The notes below the pieces were generated by a model that saw only the letters and a list, made by a program, of their open reading frames with translations, ran no database searches and had not been told where the DNA came from. From contig NZ_JAAOIW010000004.1 in assembly GCF_011440305.1 (NCBI RefSeq), positions 310,001 through 374,000 of the forward strand: a stretch of 64,000 nt of DNA. The letters run 5' to 3'. The translations under genes and the position numbers were made by a program. Positions 8,534-18,400 of this stretch are shown here, piece by piece. The stretch is from Paenibacillus agricola. Lineage in GTDB: Bacteria; Bacillota; Bacilli; Paenibacillales; NBRC-103111. Numbering within the stretch: position 1 is the first letter of the stretch; each line of letters begins with the position of its first letter.

Positions 8534-9358
8534 TTAACTGCGAATGAATTGTACGTAAAGCTCAATGAGGTCCATACCCCACACATACACGAACAAAGCG
8601 CCTAGTGCTATAAAAGGAGCAAACGGTAAATGCCGCTCTCGGGACCAACGTCCAGATACCAGCAAGGAGCCGATAATAATAGTGCCTAAAAAACAAGCTA
8701 TAAATAAAATAAATAAAGCCATTCCAGGTCCCACGATTAATCCGATAAACGCAAACAGCTTAATATCGCCGCCGCCCATTCCTTCTTTATGCAGCATATT
8801 TTCAGAAATCCAAGCAATTCCATACAAAACCCCGCCGCCCACAACAAAACCAAGCGCATATTGCCATAAAGGCAATGGATGAATAAACAGCCTCAGCAGC
8901 AGCCCAACGCCCATTGCAAAAAAAACAATACGGTCAGGAATTAGCATATACTTCAAATCGGTTAAAGTTACAGCGACCAGCACCATTACGAAAAAAAGTC
9001 CCACGAACAGCTCGGCTACAGGTCCAAAATAGGCTGCCAAAATCGCAAACCAGACTGCAGTAGACAGCTCACCTATCGGGTAAATCGGAGAAATCGGCTT
9101 GCCGCAATAACGGCAGCCACCACGAAGATATATATAGCTCAGTACAGGGATAAGATCCCCTGCCGATAGCTTGTGCTGGCAATGCACACAATGCGAGGGT
9201 GGGTATACAAAAGACTCCTTCTTAGGCACACGCAACGCAACCACATTCAGAAAACTGCCGATCAATAGCCCAAACAGCCCGATACAAGCAACCCAAACGA
9301 AGGGATAACGTATAAAAAAGTCCACATAGAGCTGAGTAATATTGTGCAGCGAGTTCAT
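8534..9358 (-). CDS. pilD: Prepilin leader peptidase / N-methyltransferase PilD
   Basis: 274 residues with about seven membrane segments. The N-terminal part has the zinc-binding Cys pairs (CVHC, residues 58-61, and CRYC, ~82-85) of the methyltransferase domain. The two catalytic aspartates of the peptidase are visible in 'LTDLKYMLIPDRI' (~145) and 'GMGGGDIKLF' (~205). It cuts the leaders of the prepilins at 3.7-4.7 kb and 9.5 kb and methylates the new N-terminus. AAGGGGG precedes the ATG. A terminator (9396-9423) separates it from pilA, so it is probably made at lower levels than the pilin. Confidence 0.93.
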   Translation of the reverse strand: MNSLHNITQLYVDFFIRYPFVWVACIGLFGLLIGSFLNVVALRVPKKESFVYPPSHCVHCQHKLSAGDLIPVLSYIYLRGGCRYCGKPISPIYPIGELSTAVWFAILAAYFGPVAELFVGLFFVMVLVAVTLTDLKYMLIPDRIVFFAMGVGLLLRLFIHPLPLWQYALGFVVGGGVLYGIAWISENMLHKEGMGGGDIKLFAFIGLIVGPGMALFILFIACFLGTIIIGSLLVSGRWSRERHLPFAPFIALGALFVYVWGMDLIELYVQFIRS

Positions 9359-9395
9359 GTTGAGCCCCCTTCGTGGGTGAAGCAGTTAGTGAAAG

Positions 9396-9423
9396 AAAGG
9401 TAACCCGGTAAAGGGTTACCTTT
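9396..9423 (-). terminator. Terminator between pilA and pilD
   Basis: On the minus strand AAAGGTAACCC pairs with GGGTTACCTTT around a 6-base loop, and a T-rich tail (TTTCTTTC) follows. It lies directly after the major pilin gene, where a partial terminator would make pilin mRNA more abundant than that of the downstream genes. Confidence 0.8.
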
Positions 9424-9451
9424 TATTAAAAGGGAAATTAAGTTGTTTTAT

Positions 9452-9841
9452 TTAAGGTGCCAATGGAGCATACGTAAATACAAGAGTAAAATCAGTTGTA
9501 CTCGTATTATTCATGGATACACTTGTTATAGCCACGCCATTACTCCATTTAGGTACTGAAACAAGGTTACCTGCTGCTATAAGCTCCGCCATAGTTATCA
9601 CAGATGGAGTAGTTCCTAAAACCATACTTTTATCCATGATATAACGTTGTGCAGCATCCGCTACAACAGATTTTGTGGTGGCATCTGCACTCGTTTTAGA
9701 CTTATCAAACCCACCCATAACCGCAGCCCCCGCTACCGCTGCCAAAATCCCCAAAATAACAACGACCGCCATTAACTCGATCAACGTCATCCCTTTTTGA
9801 TTACGTGATAATTTCCATTTCTTGCGCATAATTGCTTGCAT
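9452..9841 (-). CDS. pilA: Major type IV pilin-like protein
   Basis: 129 residues. The leader ends NQKG, followed by MTLIELMAVVVILGILAAVA: a perfect class III prepilin motif with Glu at mature position 5. The short, simple C-terminal domain ending in 'FTLVFTYAPLAP' resembles GspG/ComGC-like major pilins. AGGAGG lies 7 bases before the ATG at 9841; an upstream start at 9871 has no such site. Its place after pilC and before a terminator supports the role of main structural subunit. Confidence 0.88.
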   Translation of the reverse strand: MQAIMRKKWKLSRNQKGMTLIELMAVVVILGILAAVAGAAVMGGFDKSKTSADATTKSVVADAAQRYIMDKSMVLGTTPSVITMAELIAAGNLVSVPKWSNGVAITSVSMNNTSTTDFTLVFTYAPLAP

Positions 9842-9901
9842 GCTGATTCCTCCTTTGGATGTGTAAACCACTCTCTATATTTTGTTGCATTGAAGCTTGA
9901 A

Positions 9902-11116
9902 TTAATGAAGATTTTCCATCAGCTTAAACGAAGGCAGCATCACAGCTAATACTATAAATCCGACAACTACGGCAAGGATTAGAATCATAATGGGCTCTAG
10001 CAACGACTTTAACCTGTCCGCCATGGCATCCACATCCGCCTCATAGAAATCGGCTACCTTTTCGAGCATCGTATCCAAGGCACCCGTCTTCTCGCCGACC
10101 TGGAGCATCTGTACAACCATCGGTGGAAAAAGCCATGTATGTTTAAAAGGCTCGGCTATGGAGCTACCCCCACGAATGCCTTCACGAGACTCAAGAATTA
10201 AGCGGGATACCGCTTCATTGCCTACAACGGACGAAACAATCGTCATCATCTGGAGCATCGGAATTGCAGCTGCGAATAAGGAGCAAAACGTTCTGCTAAA
10301 ACGCGAAAGTGCTTGCTTATGCCACAGCCTGCCGAAAACCGGCAGCTTCAGCTTGGCGTAATCGAGATAATACACACCATTCGGCAGTTTTTTAATAATC
10401 GCCAGCAGGAGGGAGGGAATAAATAAACAAGCAATAGCCATATACCAATACACTTGCATCCACTTGCTAATCGCTATGACAACAAGCGTGGGAAGCGGCA
10501 GTTCAAGTCCCATCGTCGCAAAATTGCCAACCAGCTTAGGCACGACGAATATCATCAGAATAATAACGACAATGACCGTCACGATCGCCATAATGACCGG
10601 ATAAACCATCGCGGATTTCACCTTTTGCTTCGTGTAATATTCCTTTTCGTAAAAGATGGATAAACGGTTAAGCATCTCATCGAGATTACCACTCGCTTCA
10701 CCTGCACGGATCATATTAATGAAGATGCCGGAAAAAACACTCGGATAATGGGAAGCCGCCATCGAAAATTGGGTACCTCGCTTCATATCCTCGGAAACAC
10801 CCAAAAGCACCTTTTTAAACACCTTGCTTTCTGTTTGTTCACCCAGCACCTGAACGGCTTCAACCATATTGATTCCAGCTTTATATAAGGTTGCTAGCTG
10901 CCTGCAAAACACCGTAAAATGCTCGACCTTCACCTTGGGTCCGCCGCCAAAATTGATTTCTTTGCGCAACAGGCTTTTGCTCTGGTCAACAAGGTCGAGA
11001 ATCCACAGTCCATTGCCCTTGAGCTCCTCCATCGCCTGTTGGAAGTTAGGGGATTCGAAGGTGCCTTTGGAATAGTTGCCGTAGTCGTCCACAGCTCGAT
11101 AATTAAATTTCGGCAT
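9902..11116 (-). CDS. pilC: Type IV pilus inner-membrane platform protein PilC
   Basis: 404 residues of the GspF/PilC family. It has two GspF domains (about residues 65-190 and 270-390), each with 'FCRQLATLYKAGI' or 'FSRTFCSLFAAAIPM' near its start and a membrane helix after it. PilC is the membrane platform on which the ATPases PilB and PilT act. The ATG at 11116 has GGAG 9 bases upstream; a TTG at 11125 is too close. It begins 18 bases after pilT ends. Confidence 0.93.
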   Translation of the reverse strand: MPKFNYRAVDDYGNYSKGTFESPNFQQAMEELKGNGLWILDLVDQSKSLLRKEINFGGGPKVKVEHFTVFCRQLATLYKAGINMVEAVQVLGEQTESKVFKKVLLGVSEDMKRGTQFSMAASHYPSVFSGIFINMIRAGEASGNLDEMLNRLSIFYEKEYYTKQKVKSAMVYPVIMAIVTVIVVIILMIFVVPKLVGNFATMGLELPLPTLVVIAISKWMQVYWYMAIACLFIPSLLLAIIKKLPNGVYYLDYAKLKLPVFGRLWHKQALSRFSRTFCSLFAAAIPMLQMMTIVSSVVGNEAVSRLILESREGIRGGSSIAEPFKHTWLFPPMVVQMLQVGEKTGALDTMLEKVADFYEADVDAMADRLKSLLEPIMILILAVVVGFIVLAVMLPSFKLMENLH

Positions 11117-11134
11117 CACGTTCAACTCCAGATG

Positions 11135-12178
11135 TTATGATTGCAGGTCCGCAAAGCCGAACAACGCCTCTTTCGCTGAATCCACTGTTATTGCCCGTCT
11201 TTGTAGCAGCTCACGCAATGCCATCTCCATCGTTTGCATGCCTTGGGCTTTGCCTGTTTGCATGGTAGAGCGAATTTGATGCACCTTCTCCGAGCGGATC
11301 ATATTGGCAATTGCTGGTGTGTTCACCATCACTTCGATCGCTGCCACTCTGCCCAGTCCATCCACCGTAGGCAGCAGCCGTTGTGCCATCACACCTAGCA
11401 GCACCGAGGCAAGCTGTACGCGTACCTGCTGCTGCGCTGCGGTGGGGAACACATCGATGATGCGGTCAATCGTCTGGGGAGCATCGGCTGTATGCAGAGT
11501 GCCGAACACAAGATGTCCAGTTTCCGCTGCTGTGATCGCCGTAGAGATTGTTTCCAGGTCCCGCATTTCGCCAACCAGGATAACATCCGGATCCTGCCGC
11601 AAGGCAGCGCGCAAGCCCGAAGAGAACGAGTCTGTATCAATGCCAACCTCGCGTTGGTTCACGATACAGGACTTATGGGGATGTACGAATTCGATCGGAT
11701 CTTCCAGGGTAATGATATGGTCATGACGTGTGCGGTTAATGTAGTCCACGATGGCGGCAAGCGTAGTTGATTTCCCACTACCTGTAGGGCCAGTGACGAG
11801 CAGCAGGCCTTGTGGCTTTTTGGCAAACTCCTCAGCCATTGCCGGCAAGCCCAATGATTCCATCATGGGGATTTTAGTCGGAATAAGACGAATCGTCATA
11901 CTGACAAAGCCCTTTTGCTGAAAAACATTGACGCGAAATCGGGATACATCGGGAATCCCATAGGAAAAATCGAGATCGCCCGTGCCCATAAACATTTCAT
12001 ATTGCTCGGTGGTCATCAATTCTTTAGCTAAATCCAAAGTATCAGACGGCGTTAAAGGCTTGTCGTTAACCGGTTTTAATTGGCCATGAATCCGCAGCAT
12101 CACCGGTGAGTATACCGTAATATGGATATCCGAAGCTTTTTGTTCAAAAGCGAGATGTAATAAAGCTGTCATACTCAT
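11135..12178 (-). CDS. pilT: Pilus retraction ATPase PilT
   Basis: 347 residues. GPTGSGKST (Walker A, ~128), 'ITLEDPIEFVH' (Asp box), 'GEMRDLETI' (Walker B) and 'GTLHTADA' (His box) are all present. 'AIEVMVNTPAIANMIR' near the C-terminus is the AIRNLIRE-like element of PilT. It depolymerises pili and powers twitching motility. Its presence next to pilB argues for dynamic pili rather than a pure secretion or competence pseudopilus. A TATAAT (12236-12241, minus) in the 144-base gap to pilB could belong to an internal promoter, but no good -35 is seen. Confidence 0.95.
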   Translation of the reverse strand: MSMTALLHLAFEQKASDIHITVYSPVMLRIHGQLKPVNDKPLTPSDTLDLAKELMTTEQYEMFMGTGDLDFSYGIPDVSRFRVNVFQQKGFVSMTIRLIPTKIPMMESLGLPAMAEEFAKKPQGLLLVTGPTGSGKSTTLAAIVDYINRTRHDHIITLEDPIEFVHPHKSCIVNQREVGIDTDSFSSGLRAALRQDPDVILVGEMRDLETISTAITAAETGHLVFGTLHTADAPQTIDRIIDVFPTAAQQQVRVQLASVLLGVMAQRLLPTVDGLGRVAAIEVMVNTPAIANMIRSEKVHQIRSTMQTGKAQGMQTMEMALRELLQRRAITVDSAKEALFGFADLQS

Positions 12179-12322
12179 CGTTCCGGCAACCTTTCTGCTA
12201 GGGGAATGCTATCATAAGATGGGACTATTTACTCAATTATACTACATCAATCTACCAAATCATAGGTATATATAGGAAATTAGAACTAAACATATAACAT
12301 TTTATGTAAGATATAATTTCAT

Positions 12323-13990
12323 TCATTCTTTTCCTGTAACTCTAAACACCTCGGCAATCGTTGTATGGCCCGCGACCACCTTTTTCAAGCCATCTACCAT
12401 CATAGGTATCAAGGATTGTGATAACCCATAAGCACGGTATTCACTATCCGATCTTTTTTGTAAAATCATCGACCGCAGCTTATCATCCAGCATCAGCACC
12501 TCGTGGATAGCCATCCGCCCCCGATACCCCGTCCTCCCGCACTCCTCACAGCCTTTGCCTTTATGTAGTGTTATAGCTCCAGACAATCCGTGATCGCCCA
12601 GTAATTTAAGATCATCTACAGATGGAGTGTAAGCAGCTGTGCAGCTGGAGCATATTTTACGAACAAGTCGCTGGGCAACGATACAATGCACGGAGGATGA
12701 GATTAGGAAGGGCTCGATGCCCATATCCACAAGTCGTGTAATGGCGTTAACTGCGCTATTCGTATGTAAGGTGCTCAGCACCAAATGCCCCGTCATTGCC
12801 GCCCTAACCGCAATCTCTGCAGTTTCCGAGTCACGGATCTCACCGATCATCACAATGTTGGGATCCTGCCGCAATATGGCCCTGAGACCACGGGCAAATG
12901 TCAAACCGGTCACATTGTTCACCTGCACCTGATTGATACCATGAAGCTGATACTCAACAGGGTCTTCAACGGTAATCACATTGACTTCATCATTATTTAA
13001 ACGGGACAAGGCTGAGTACAATGTGGTCGTTTTACCGCTGCCTGTAGGTCCTGTTATTAAAACAACGCCATGGGCGTTATTGATTCCATTCAGAAATAGC
13101 TGGTAATTATGCTCAGAAAAATTAAGCTTTTCAATTTCAGTTAAGGTGCTGCCCATATCCAGAACCCGCATAACAACCTTCTCGCCATGGATCGTGGGCA
13201 AGGTCGCGATTCGAATATCTACCTTGCGGAATTCGATATCCATCTCGACCCGCCCATCCTGGGGCAGACGCCGCTCAGCAACATTCAGGTTGGCCATAAT
13301 TTTGATCCGTGCAATAATTACGCTTTGCATCGTAGGTGGCAAGGTTCGCTCGGTTCGCATCACACCATCCACCCGGTAACGGATACGCAAGCTATCCTCT
13401 TGGGGATCTATATGGATATCACTCGCACCGATTTGTACGGCTTGAATAATAATTTGATTAACTGTCTTGACGACCGGAGAATCCTCTTCCTCCTGCGTAG
13501 TCTTTACCTCTTCCGTTTCCCGCCCTTGCAAAATTTGGTTGATTTGCTCAACTGACTCCTGAAGCCCGTAATACCGTTTAATGGCCCTTTGCAGCTCATC
13601 TCTAGCGGCGATCGTAGGTTCAATCCTCATCCCAGTGCTCATGCGAAGCTCATCTATGGCAAAATAATCAAGGGGATCTGCCATCGCTACGATTAATTTA
13701 TTGCCTTCTGTCCGTATCGGCAGCACCTGATGCTGCTCAGCAAGACGTTGGGAAATAATGTTAATCACCTTGGTCTCTATTTTCTGGCGGTACAGCTGAA
13801 TATGCGGAATGCCTAACTGGAATTCCAGCACCTCAATCAACTGCTGCTCCGTCAAATATTGCCGGTCAATTAAAAATTCGCCAAGCCGCATTTTCGATTC
13901 ACGTTGTTCCTTTAATGCATGTTGTAGCTGCTCTGCCGACAATAAGCCCGCTTCAACCAATAAATCACCAATACGTTTGCGTGGAGCCAT
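12323..13990 (-). CDS. pilB: Pilus extension ATPase PilB
   Basis: 555 residues. The N-terminal MshEN/GspE-N domain (about 1-140: 'RIGDLLVEAGLLSAEQLQ...GEFLIDRQYLTEQQL') is followed by the AAA-like secretion ATPase: GPTGSGKTT (~320), 'VEDPVEYQ', 'GEIRDSETA' and 'LSTLHTN'. The four Cys of a zinc site appear as 'CSSC' and 'CEEC' (~455-490). MshEN domains in some PilB/MshE proteins bind c-di-GMP; whether this one does is not known. The ATG at 13990 follows GGGGGA; a longer frame start at 14068 would begin inside the leader hairpin and is rejected. First gene of the pil operon. Confidence 0.94.
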   Translation of the reverse strand: MAPRKRIGDLLVEAGLLSAEQLQHALKEQRESKMRLGEFLIDRQYLTEQQLIEVLEFQLGIPHIQLYRQKIETKVINIISQRLAEQHQVLPIRTEGNKLIVAMADPLDYFAIDELRMSTGMRIEPTIAARDELQRAIKRYYGLQESVEQINQILQGRETEEVKTTQEEEDSPVVKTVNQIIIQAVQIGASDIHIDPQEDSLRIRYRVDGVMRTERTLPPTMQSVIIARIKIMANLNVAERRLPQDGRVEMDIEFRKVDIRIATLPTIHGEKVVMRVLDMGSTLTEIEKLNFSEHNYQLFLNGINNAHGVVLITGPTGSGKTTTLYSALSRLNNDEVNVITVEDPVEYQLHGINQVQVNNVTGLTFARGLRAILRQDPNIVMIGEIRDSETAEIAVRAAMTGHLVLSTLHTNSAVNAITRLVDMGIEPFLISSSVHCIVAQRLVRKICSSCTAAYTPSVDDLKLLGDHGLSGAITLHKGKGCEECGRTGYRGRMAIHEVLMLDDKLRSMILQKRSDSEYRAYGLSQSLIPMMVDGLKKVVAGHTTIAEVFRVTGKE

Positions 13991-14012
13991 ATTTAATCCC
14001 CCAATCAAGACT

Positions 14013-14038
14013 AAAAAAAAACTGCCGCAAACAGGCAG
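14013..14038 (-). terminator. Attenuator-like terminator in the pilB leader
   Basis: On the minus strand CTGCC (14034-14038) pairs with GGCAG (14022-14026) across a 7-base loop, followed at once by nine T. It lies between the predicted promoter and the pilB ribosome-binding site. A GGCAG at 14061-14065, upstream in the leader, could pair instead with the same CTGCC and block the terminator. Confidence 0.6.
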
Positions 14039-14103
14039 GTTGAAGATTAAATATCTCATGCTGCCCATGCGTTCTCATCGTGTAGGAATGCTTATTTATT
14101 CCA

Positions 14104-14132
14104 TTTAAACACAGCATATGCACAATGGTCAA
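14104..14132 (-). promoter_or_regulatory. Promoter of the pil operon
   Basis: On the minus strand TTGACC (14127-14132) and TTTAAA (14104-14109) are 17 bases apart. Transcription would begin near 14097, giving a leader of about 106 bases before pilB that carries the terminator hairpin at 14013-14038. No other feature is seen in 14133-14313. Confidence 0.6.
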
Positions 14133-14313
14133 CGGGTTTTTTAAGATAAATAATTGGAATTCGACTATTTACGACAAAAATTAAAGTCTAAACACGAACA
14201 TTTTTTGGGTGATTACCAATAAACATACGGATACCAATGAAATTCCGGGCAAACCTTAACACCGCCTTAACACTCTTTTATTTTTGGCCTCTGATGGGAT
14301 CGTTCAGAGAAAC

Positions 14314-14340
14314 GAAAAAAAGAACGCATCCCTGCGCTCT
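14314..14340 (-). terminator. Terminator of rnz
   Basis: On the minus strand AGAGCGC pairs with GCGTTCT (one G-T pair) around a 6-base loop, followed by seven T. It lies 26 bases after the rnz stop codon and separates rnz from the pil operon. Confidence 0.85.
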
Positions 14341-14365
14341 ATTCTCATAATTTCCTATAAAACAC

Positions 14366-15319
14366 CTAATGGCAGTCCCGTTTTGGCTTCGCCACCTCGA
14401 AGCTCCAGTGGTCGCGCGCCAAATAAACCTCTGGAAACGTTTGTTTAGCCTCATCAACCAATAGCATGGCTTCGTCCTTCTGGTAACGGGAGCTGATATG
14501 GGTCAAGATCAAAGCTTGTGCCCCCGCATCCCGTGCTGTTCGTGCCGCATCAATCGCTGTTGAATGGTCATAGGCTACTGCCAGCTGCTTTTTCTCTTCG
14601 GCAAAGGTCGCTTCATGCACTAACACATCAGCATCCCTGGCAAGCTCCAGTGAATATAAGCAAGGCTGCGTATCCCCAAGTATGGTTATTATGCGTCCCG
14701 GAACCGGAGGGCCAATAAAATCCTTTGCGCGTAGCACCGTGCCGTCCTCAAGCGTAATATCCATGCCTTGCTTGATTCGGCCGAGCATGGGTCCAGACGA
14801 GATGCCAAGCTTTTTTAGTTGATCTGCACGCAAGCTGCCCTGCTGCTCCTTTTCAACAATACGGAAGCCATAGCTGCTGACGCGATGCACCAAAGGTGCC
14901 ACATAGACAGCAAACTCCTGATCCTCGTGTAAGAGCTCCTGCTCCTTGGGCGCAAATTCTATAACCTTCATTTCATAGGTTAAATGTGCCTGGCTGACAT
15001 CAAGCGCAGTGCGGATGAACAATTCCGTGCCTACCGGCCCGTAGATGGTCAAAGGAGCATCTCCGCCTTGGTAGGAGCGGCTGGTGAGCAGCCCGGGAAT
15101 CCCATATATGTGATCACCATGCAGATGGGTAATAAATAATTTTTCCAGCTTGCTGGTACGTACAGGCGAACGTAAAATCTGCTGCTGGGTTCCTTCCCCG
15201 CAATCAAACATCCAAAAGCTATTATTTTCGGCAAGCAGGTTTAAGACGATAGCGGATACATTCCGCTCCTTGGAAGGCATTCCTGCGCCTGTTCCGAGAA
15301 AGTAAATTTCCAACCTCAT
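14366..15319 (-). CDS. rnz: Ribonuclease Z (tRNA 3' endonuclease)
   Basis: 317 residues of the metallo-beta-lactamase fold. 'FITHLHGDHIYGIPG' (about residues 61-75) is the HxHxDH zinc motif. 'ILGDTQP' (~213) and 'HEATF' (~236) supply further ligands, and 'LTHISSRY' (~275) matches the HST-type region of RNase Z. It removes 3' trailers from tRNA precursors that lack an encoded CCA. AAAGGGAG lies 4 bases before the ATG. It has its own terminator and stands downstream of metH, which also ends in a terminator. Confidence 0.95.
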   Translation of the reverse strand: MRLEIYFLGTGAGMPSKERNVSAIVLNLLAENNSFWMFDCGEGTQQQILRSPVRTSKLEKLFITHLHGDHIYGIPGLLTSRSYQGGDAPLTIYGPVGTELFIRTALDVSQAHLTYEMKVIEFAPKEQELLHEDQEFAVYVAPLVHRVSSYGFRIVEKEQQGSLRADQLKKLGISSGPMLGRIKQGMDITLEDGTVLRAKDFIGPPVPGRIITILGDTQPCLYSLELARDADVLVHEATFAEEKKQLAVAYDHSTAIDAARTARDAGAQALILTHISSRYQKDEAMLLVDEAKQTFPEVYLARDHWSFEVAKPKRDCH

Positions 15320-15374
15320 CTTCTCCCTTTCATTCGCTGGGCTTGGTTAGCTTTGTTGGTGCTTGTCCCTAAAC

Positions 15375-15408
15375 ATAGGGAAAGAGTGGAGCCGCTGTGC
15401 CTCCACTC
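15375..15408 (-). terminator. Terminator of metH
   Basis: On the minus strand GAGTGGAG pairs with CTCCACTC around a 9-base loop, with a tail TTTCCCTAT. It begins 14 bases after the metH stop. Confidence 0.75.
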
Positions 15409-15421
15409 CTCCTAGTATAAC

Positions 15422-18400
15422 CTAAACTTTATCGACATTAAAATAACGTGCCTCTTGATGTGAGAATACAATAGCGGACACGGATGCCTCCGGCTCCATC
15501 ATGCAGCCCTCGGTTAATTCCACGCCAATATCCTCCGGCTTCAAGAGCTCGAACAACTGCTGTTGATCCTCAAGGTTAGGGCAGGCCGGATAACCAAACG
15601 AAAACCGTTGTCCACGGTATTTGGCTCCGAATAGCTCGCCCATCGTCATATTCGCTGGATCCGGGAAGCCCCACGCATCGCGCATCATCTGATGCACGCG
15701 TTCAGCCAATGCTTCCGCTGTTTCGAGCGCAGTAGATTGTAATGCATGCGACCGTAAATAGTCGCCCTTAGCCCGCCAATCTGCGGCAATTTCATTAATG
15801 CCATGGCCCGCCGTAACGACCATAAAGCCGATGTAATCCATCTCGCCGCTTTCTGTCGATTTCAAATAATCGGCAAGGCAGAAATACGGGTCTGTTTGCT
15901 GCCGTGGAAATGAGAACTTCTGTAAAACCTTCGTTGTATCCGCAGGATCATAAACGAAAATATCGTCGCCCGAGGATTGCGCCGGGAAAAACCGATAAAT
16001 CGCGTGTGTCTTAATAATGCCCTGCTTTTGCGCTTGAGCCAATATTTCATCGACGGTTTCTTTTAGCTGCACAGCTTTAGGCTCTTTATCAGCGAGCATT
16101 TTCTCAACCTTGCCCTTTAAGCCAAGATGATGGCCTAGCAGCATTTGCATATTGATATAAGGCATAACATGGCTGATCGGGTAATCGCGGATGACCCGCC
16201 GCTCCAGGCTATTAGGCACTTGAACCGGTAACGTGCGGTCGATCGATGATTTAAGCACTCGTGTCAGCACAGGCATGGCTTCCTGCTTCTTACCGGATTC
16301 CATCACATCGGACTCCATGCTCTCCCGCAATTCCTTGATCAATTGCACCTTTTGGATCGGGTCGCTCAGCTTGTTCGCTATGTCCAAGCCGTCCATCGCA
16401 TCCTTCGCATATAGCACTACACCTTCATATTCCGGTGCAATCCGCGTTTTCGTGAACTTGCGTGTAAGCGCGGCGCCACCGACCAGGATCGGAACATCGA
16501 TACCGGCGCTTTTTAAATCCTGCGCGGTAATGACCATTTGCTGTGCGGATTTAACCAGCAAGCCAGACAAGCCAATCGCATCAGGCTTCTCCCTGTGGAA
16601 AGCAGCTATAATTTGATCAGGCGGTACTTTAATGCCTAAATTTATGATTTTGTAGCCATTATTCGACAAGATAATCTCAACGAGGTTTTTACCGATATCA
16701 TGGACATCACCCTTAACAGTAGCAAGCATAATCGTCCCTTTGACGGCACTATCCGCTTTTTCCATAAAAGGCTCCAAATGGTTGACTGAGGCCTTCATCA
16801 CCTCCGCGCTTTGCAGAACCTCCGCAACGATCAGCTCATTGGCGTTAAAGAGACGTCCCACCTCTGACATCCCGGTCATCAAAGGTCCATTAATGATGTC
16901 CAGTGGTGCTTTTGTTAACATCGCTTCATTCAGATCGGGAATTAAGCCTTCTTTGGTGCCTTCAACGACATAGGAAGCCAAACGCTCTTCAAGGGTCAAA
17001 TTGGAGATTTTTTCCTTCTTATCGACCTTTTTCTCACGGAAATGGGCTACGAATTCAGCCAAGGTGTCATCCGTCGTGTCAAAGATCAGCTTTTCGGCAA
17101 GCTCCTTCTCGATAGCACCAATCGAGGCATACCGTTCCAGATTTTCCGTATTAACGATAGCAAAATCAAGCCCAGCTTTGGTAGCATGGTACAAATAAAC
17201 CGAGTTTAATACCTCGCGTCCAGCCGGCGGCAGCCCAAACGATACATTACTAAGCCCAAGAATTGTTTTACATTCCGGAAACCTTTCCTTGATCATTTTT
17301 ATGCCTTCAAGCGTCTCAACGGCAGAACCTATATATTGTGGATCTCCAGAGCCTACCGGAAACATATTCGGATCAAAAATAATATCCTGTGGGTTCATAC
17401 CATACTTCTTGGTCAACAATTCATAGGAGCGCTCTGCTACCTCTAACTTAGCTTGGCGCGTTACAGCTTGTCCTCTTTCATCAATGAGAATCATAACGAC
17501 AGCAGCGCCATAACGGTGAATTAACGGAAGAATCGCTTCGAACTTAGCTTCGCCATCTTCAAGGTTAATCGAATTAATAAGCGCCTTGCCTTGCGAATAC
17601 TTCAGACCCAGCTCAATAATATGGTCATAGGTAGAATCGATCATCAAGGGAACCTTAACTTTTTTGACGACTTCCTTCAAGAAATTTTCCATCGCATAAG
17701 CTTCATCAATATCGGTATCCTGAACGTTGATGTCGATAATATAGGCACCATTTTTAACCTGTGCGCGGGCTACCTCTGCCCCTTCCTCGAACTTACCCTC
17801 TTTCATTAATCGCTTAAATTTGCGTGAGCCGGATATATTGGTACGTTCCCCGATCATGTAGGGGCGGTTCGCATCCTCGATAAATACCGTTTCTATGCCT
17901 GATACAGCAGATAAGTGAGCTTCTGCGTAGACCCTTGGCTTAAATTTGGATAATTCATCAACCATCGCCCGGATATGGTCAGGCGTCGTTCCACAGCAGC
18001 CACCTGCAATATTCAACCAGCCCTGCTCGGCAAAGCCGGATAGCTTTTTGGCCAAGGAGTCCGGCGTTTCGTGATAGTTACCGTTCTCATCGGGAAGCCC
18101 AGCATTGGGGTAACAGCTTACGGCTGTCATAGCCAGCTCGGACAGCGAGCGAATATGGTCACGCATAAACTCAGGTCCTGTTGCGCAGTTAAGCCCGATA
18201 GAAATCGGTTTAAGATGCTCAAGCGAGATATAAAAGGATTCTATATTTTGCCCAGCTAGCGTTGTGCCCATCGGCTCAATCGTACCGGAGATCATTAAAG
18301 GCAACGTAATGCCAGTCGTTTCAAAAGCCTTGTGAATACCGATGCTGCCCGCCTTGACATTCAGTGTATCCTGCGAGGTTTCAAGCAGCATCGCATCCAC

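Noticed and set aside
13991-14365. c-di-GMP (GEMM) riboswitch before pilB
   Set aside because: Such switches control pil genes in some Firmicutes, but the conserved GEMM core was not found on the minus strand. A partial GGGCAAACC match is on the wrong strand.
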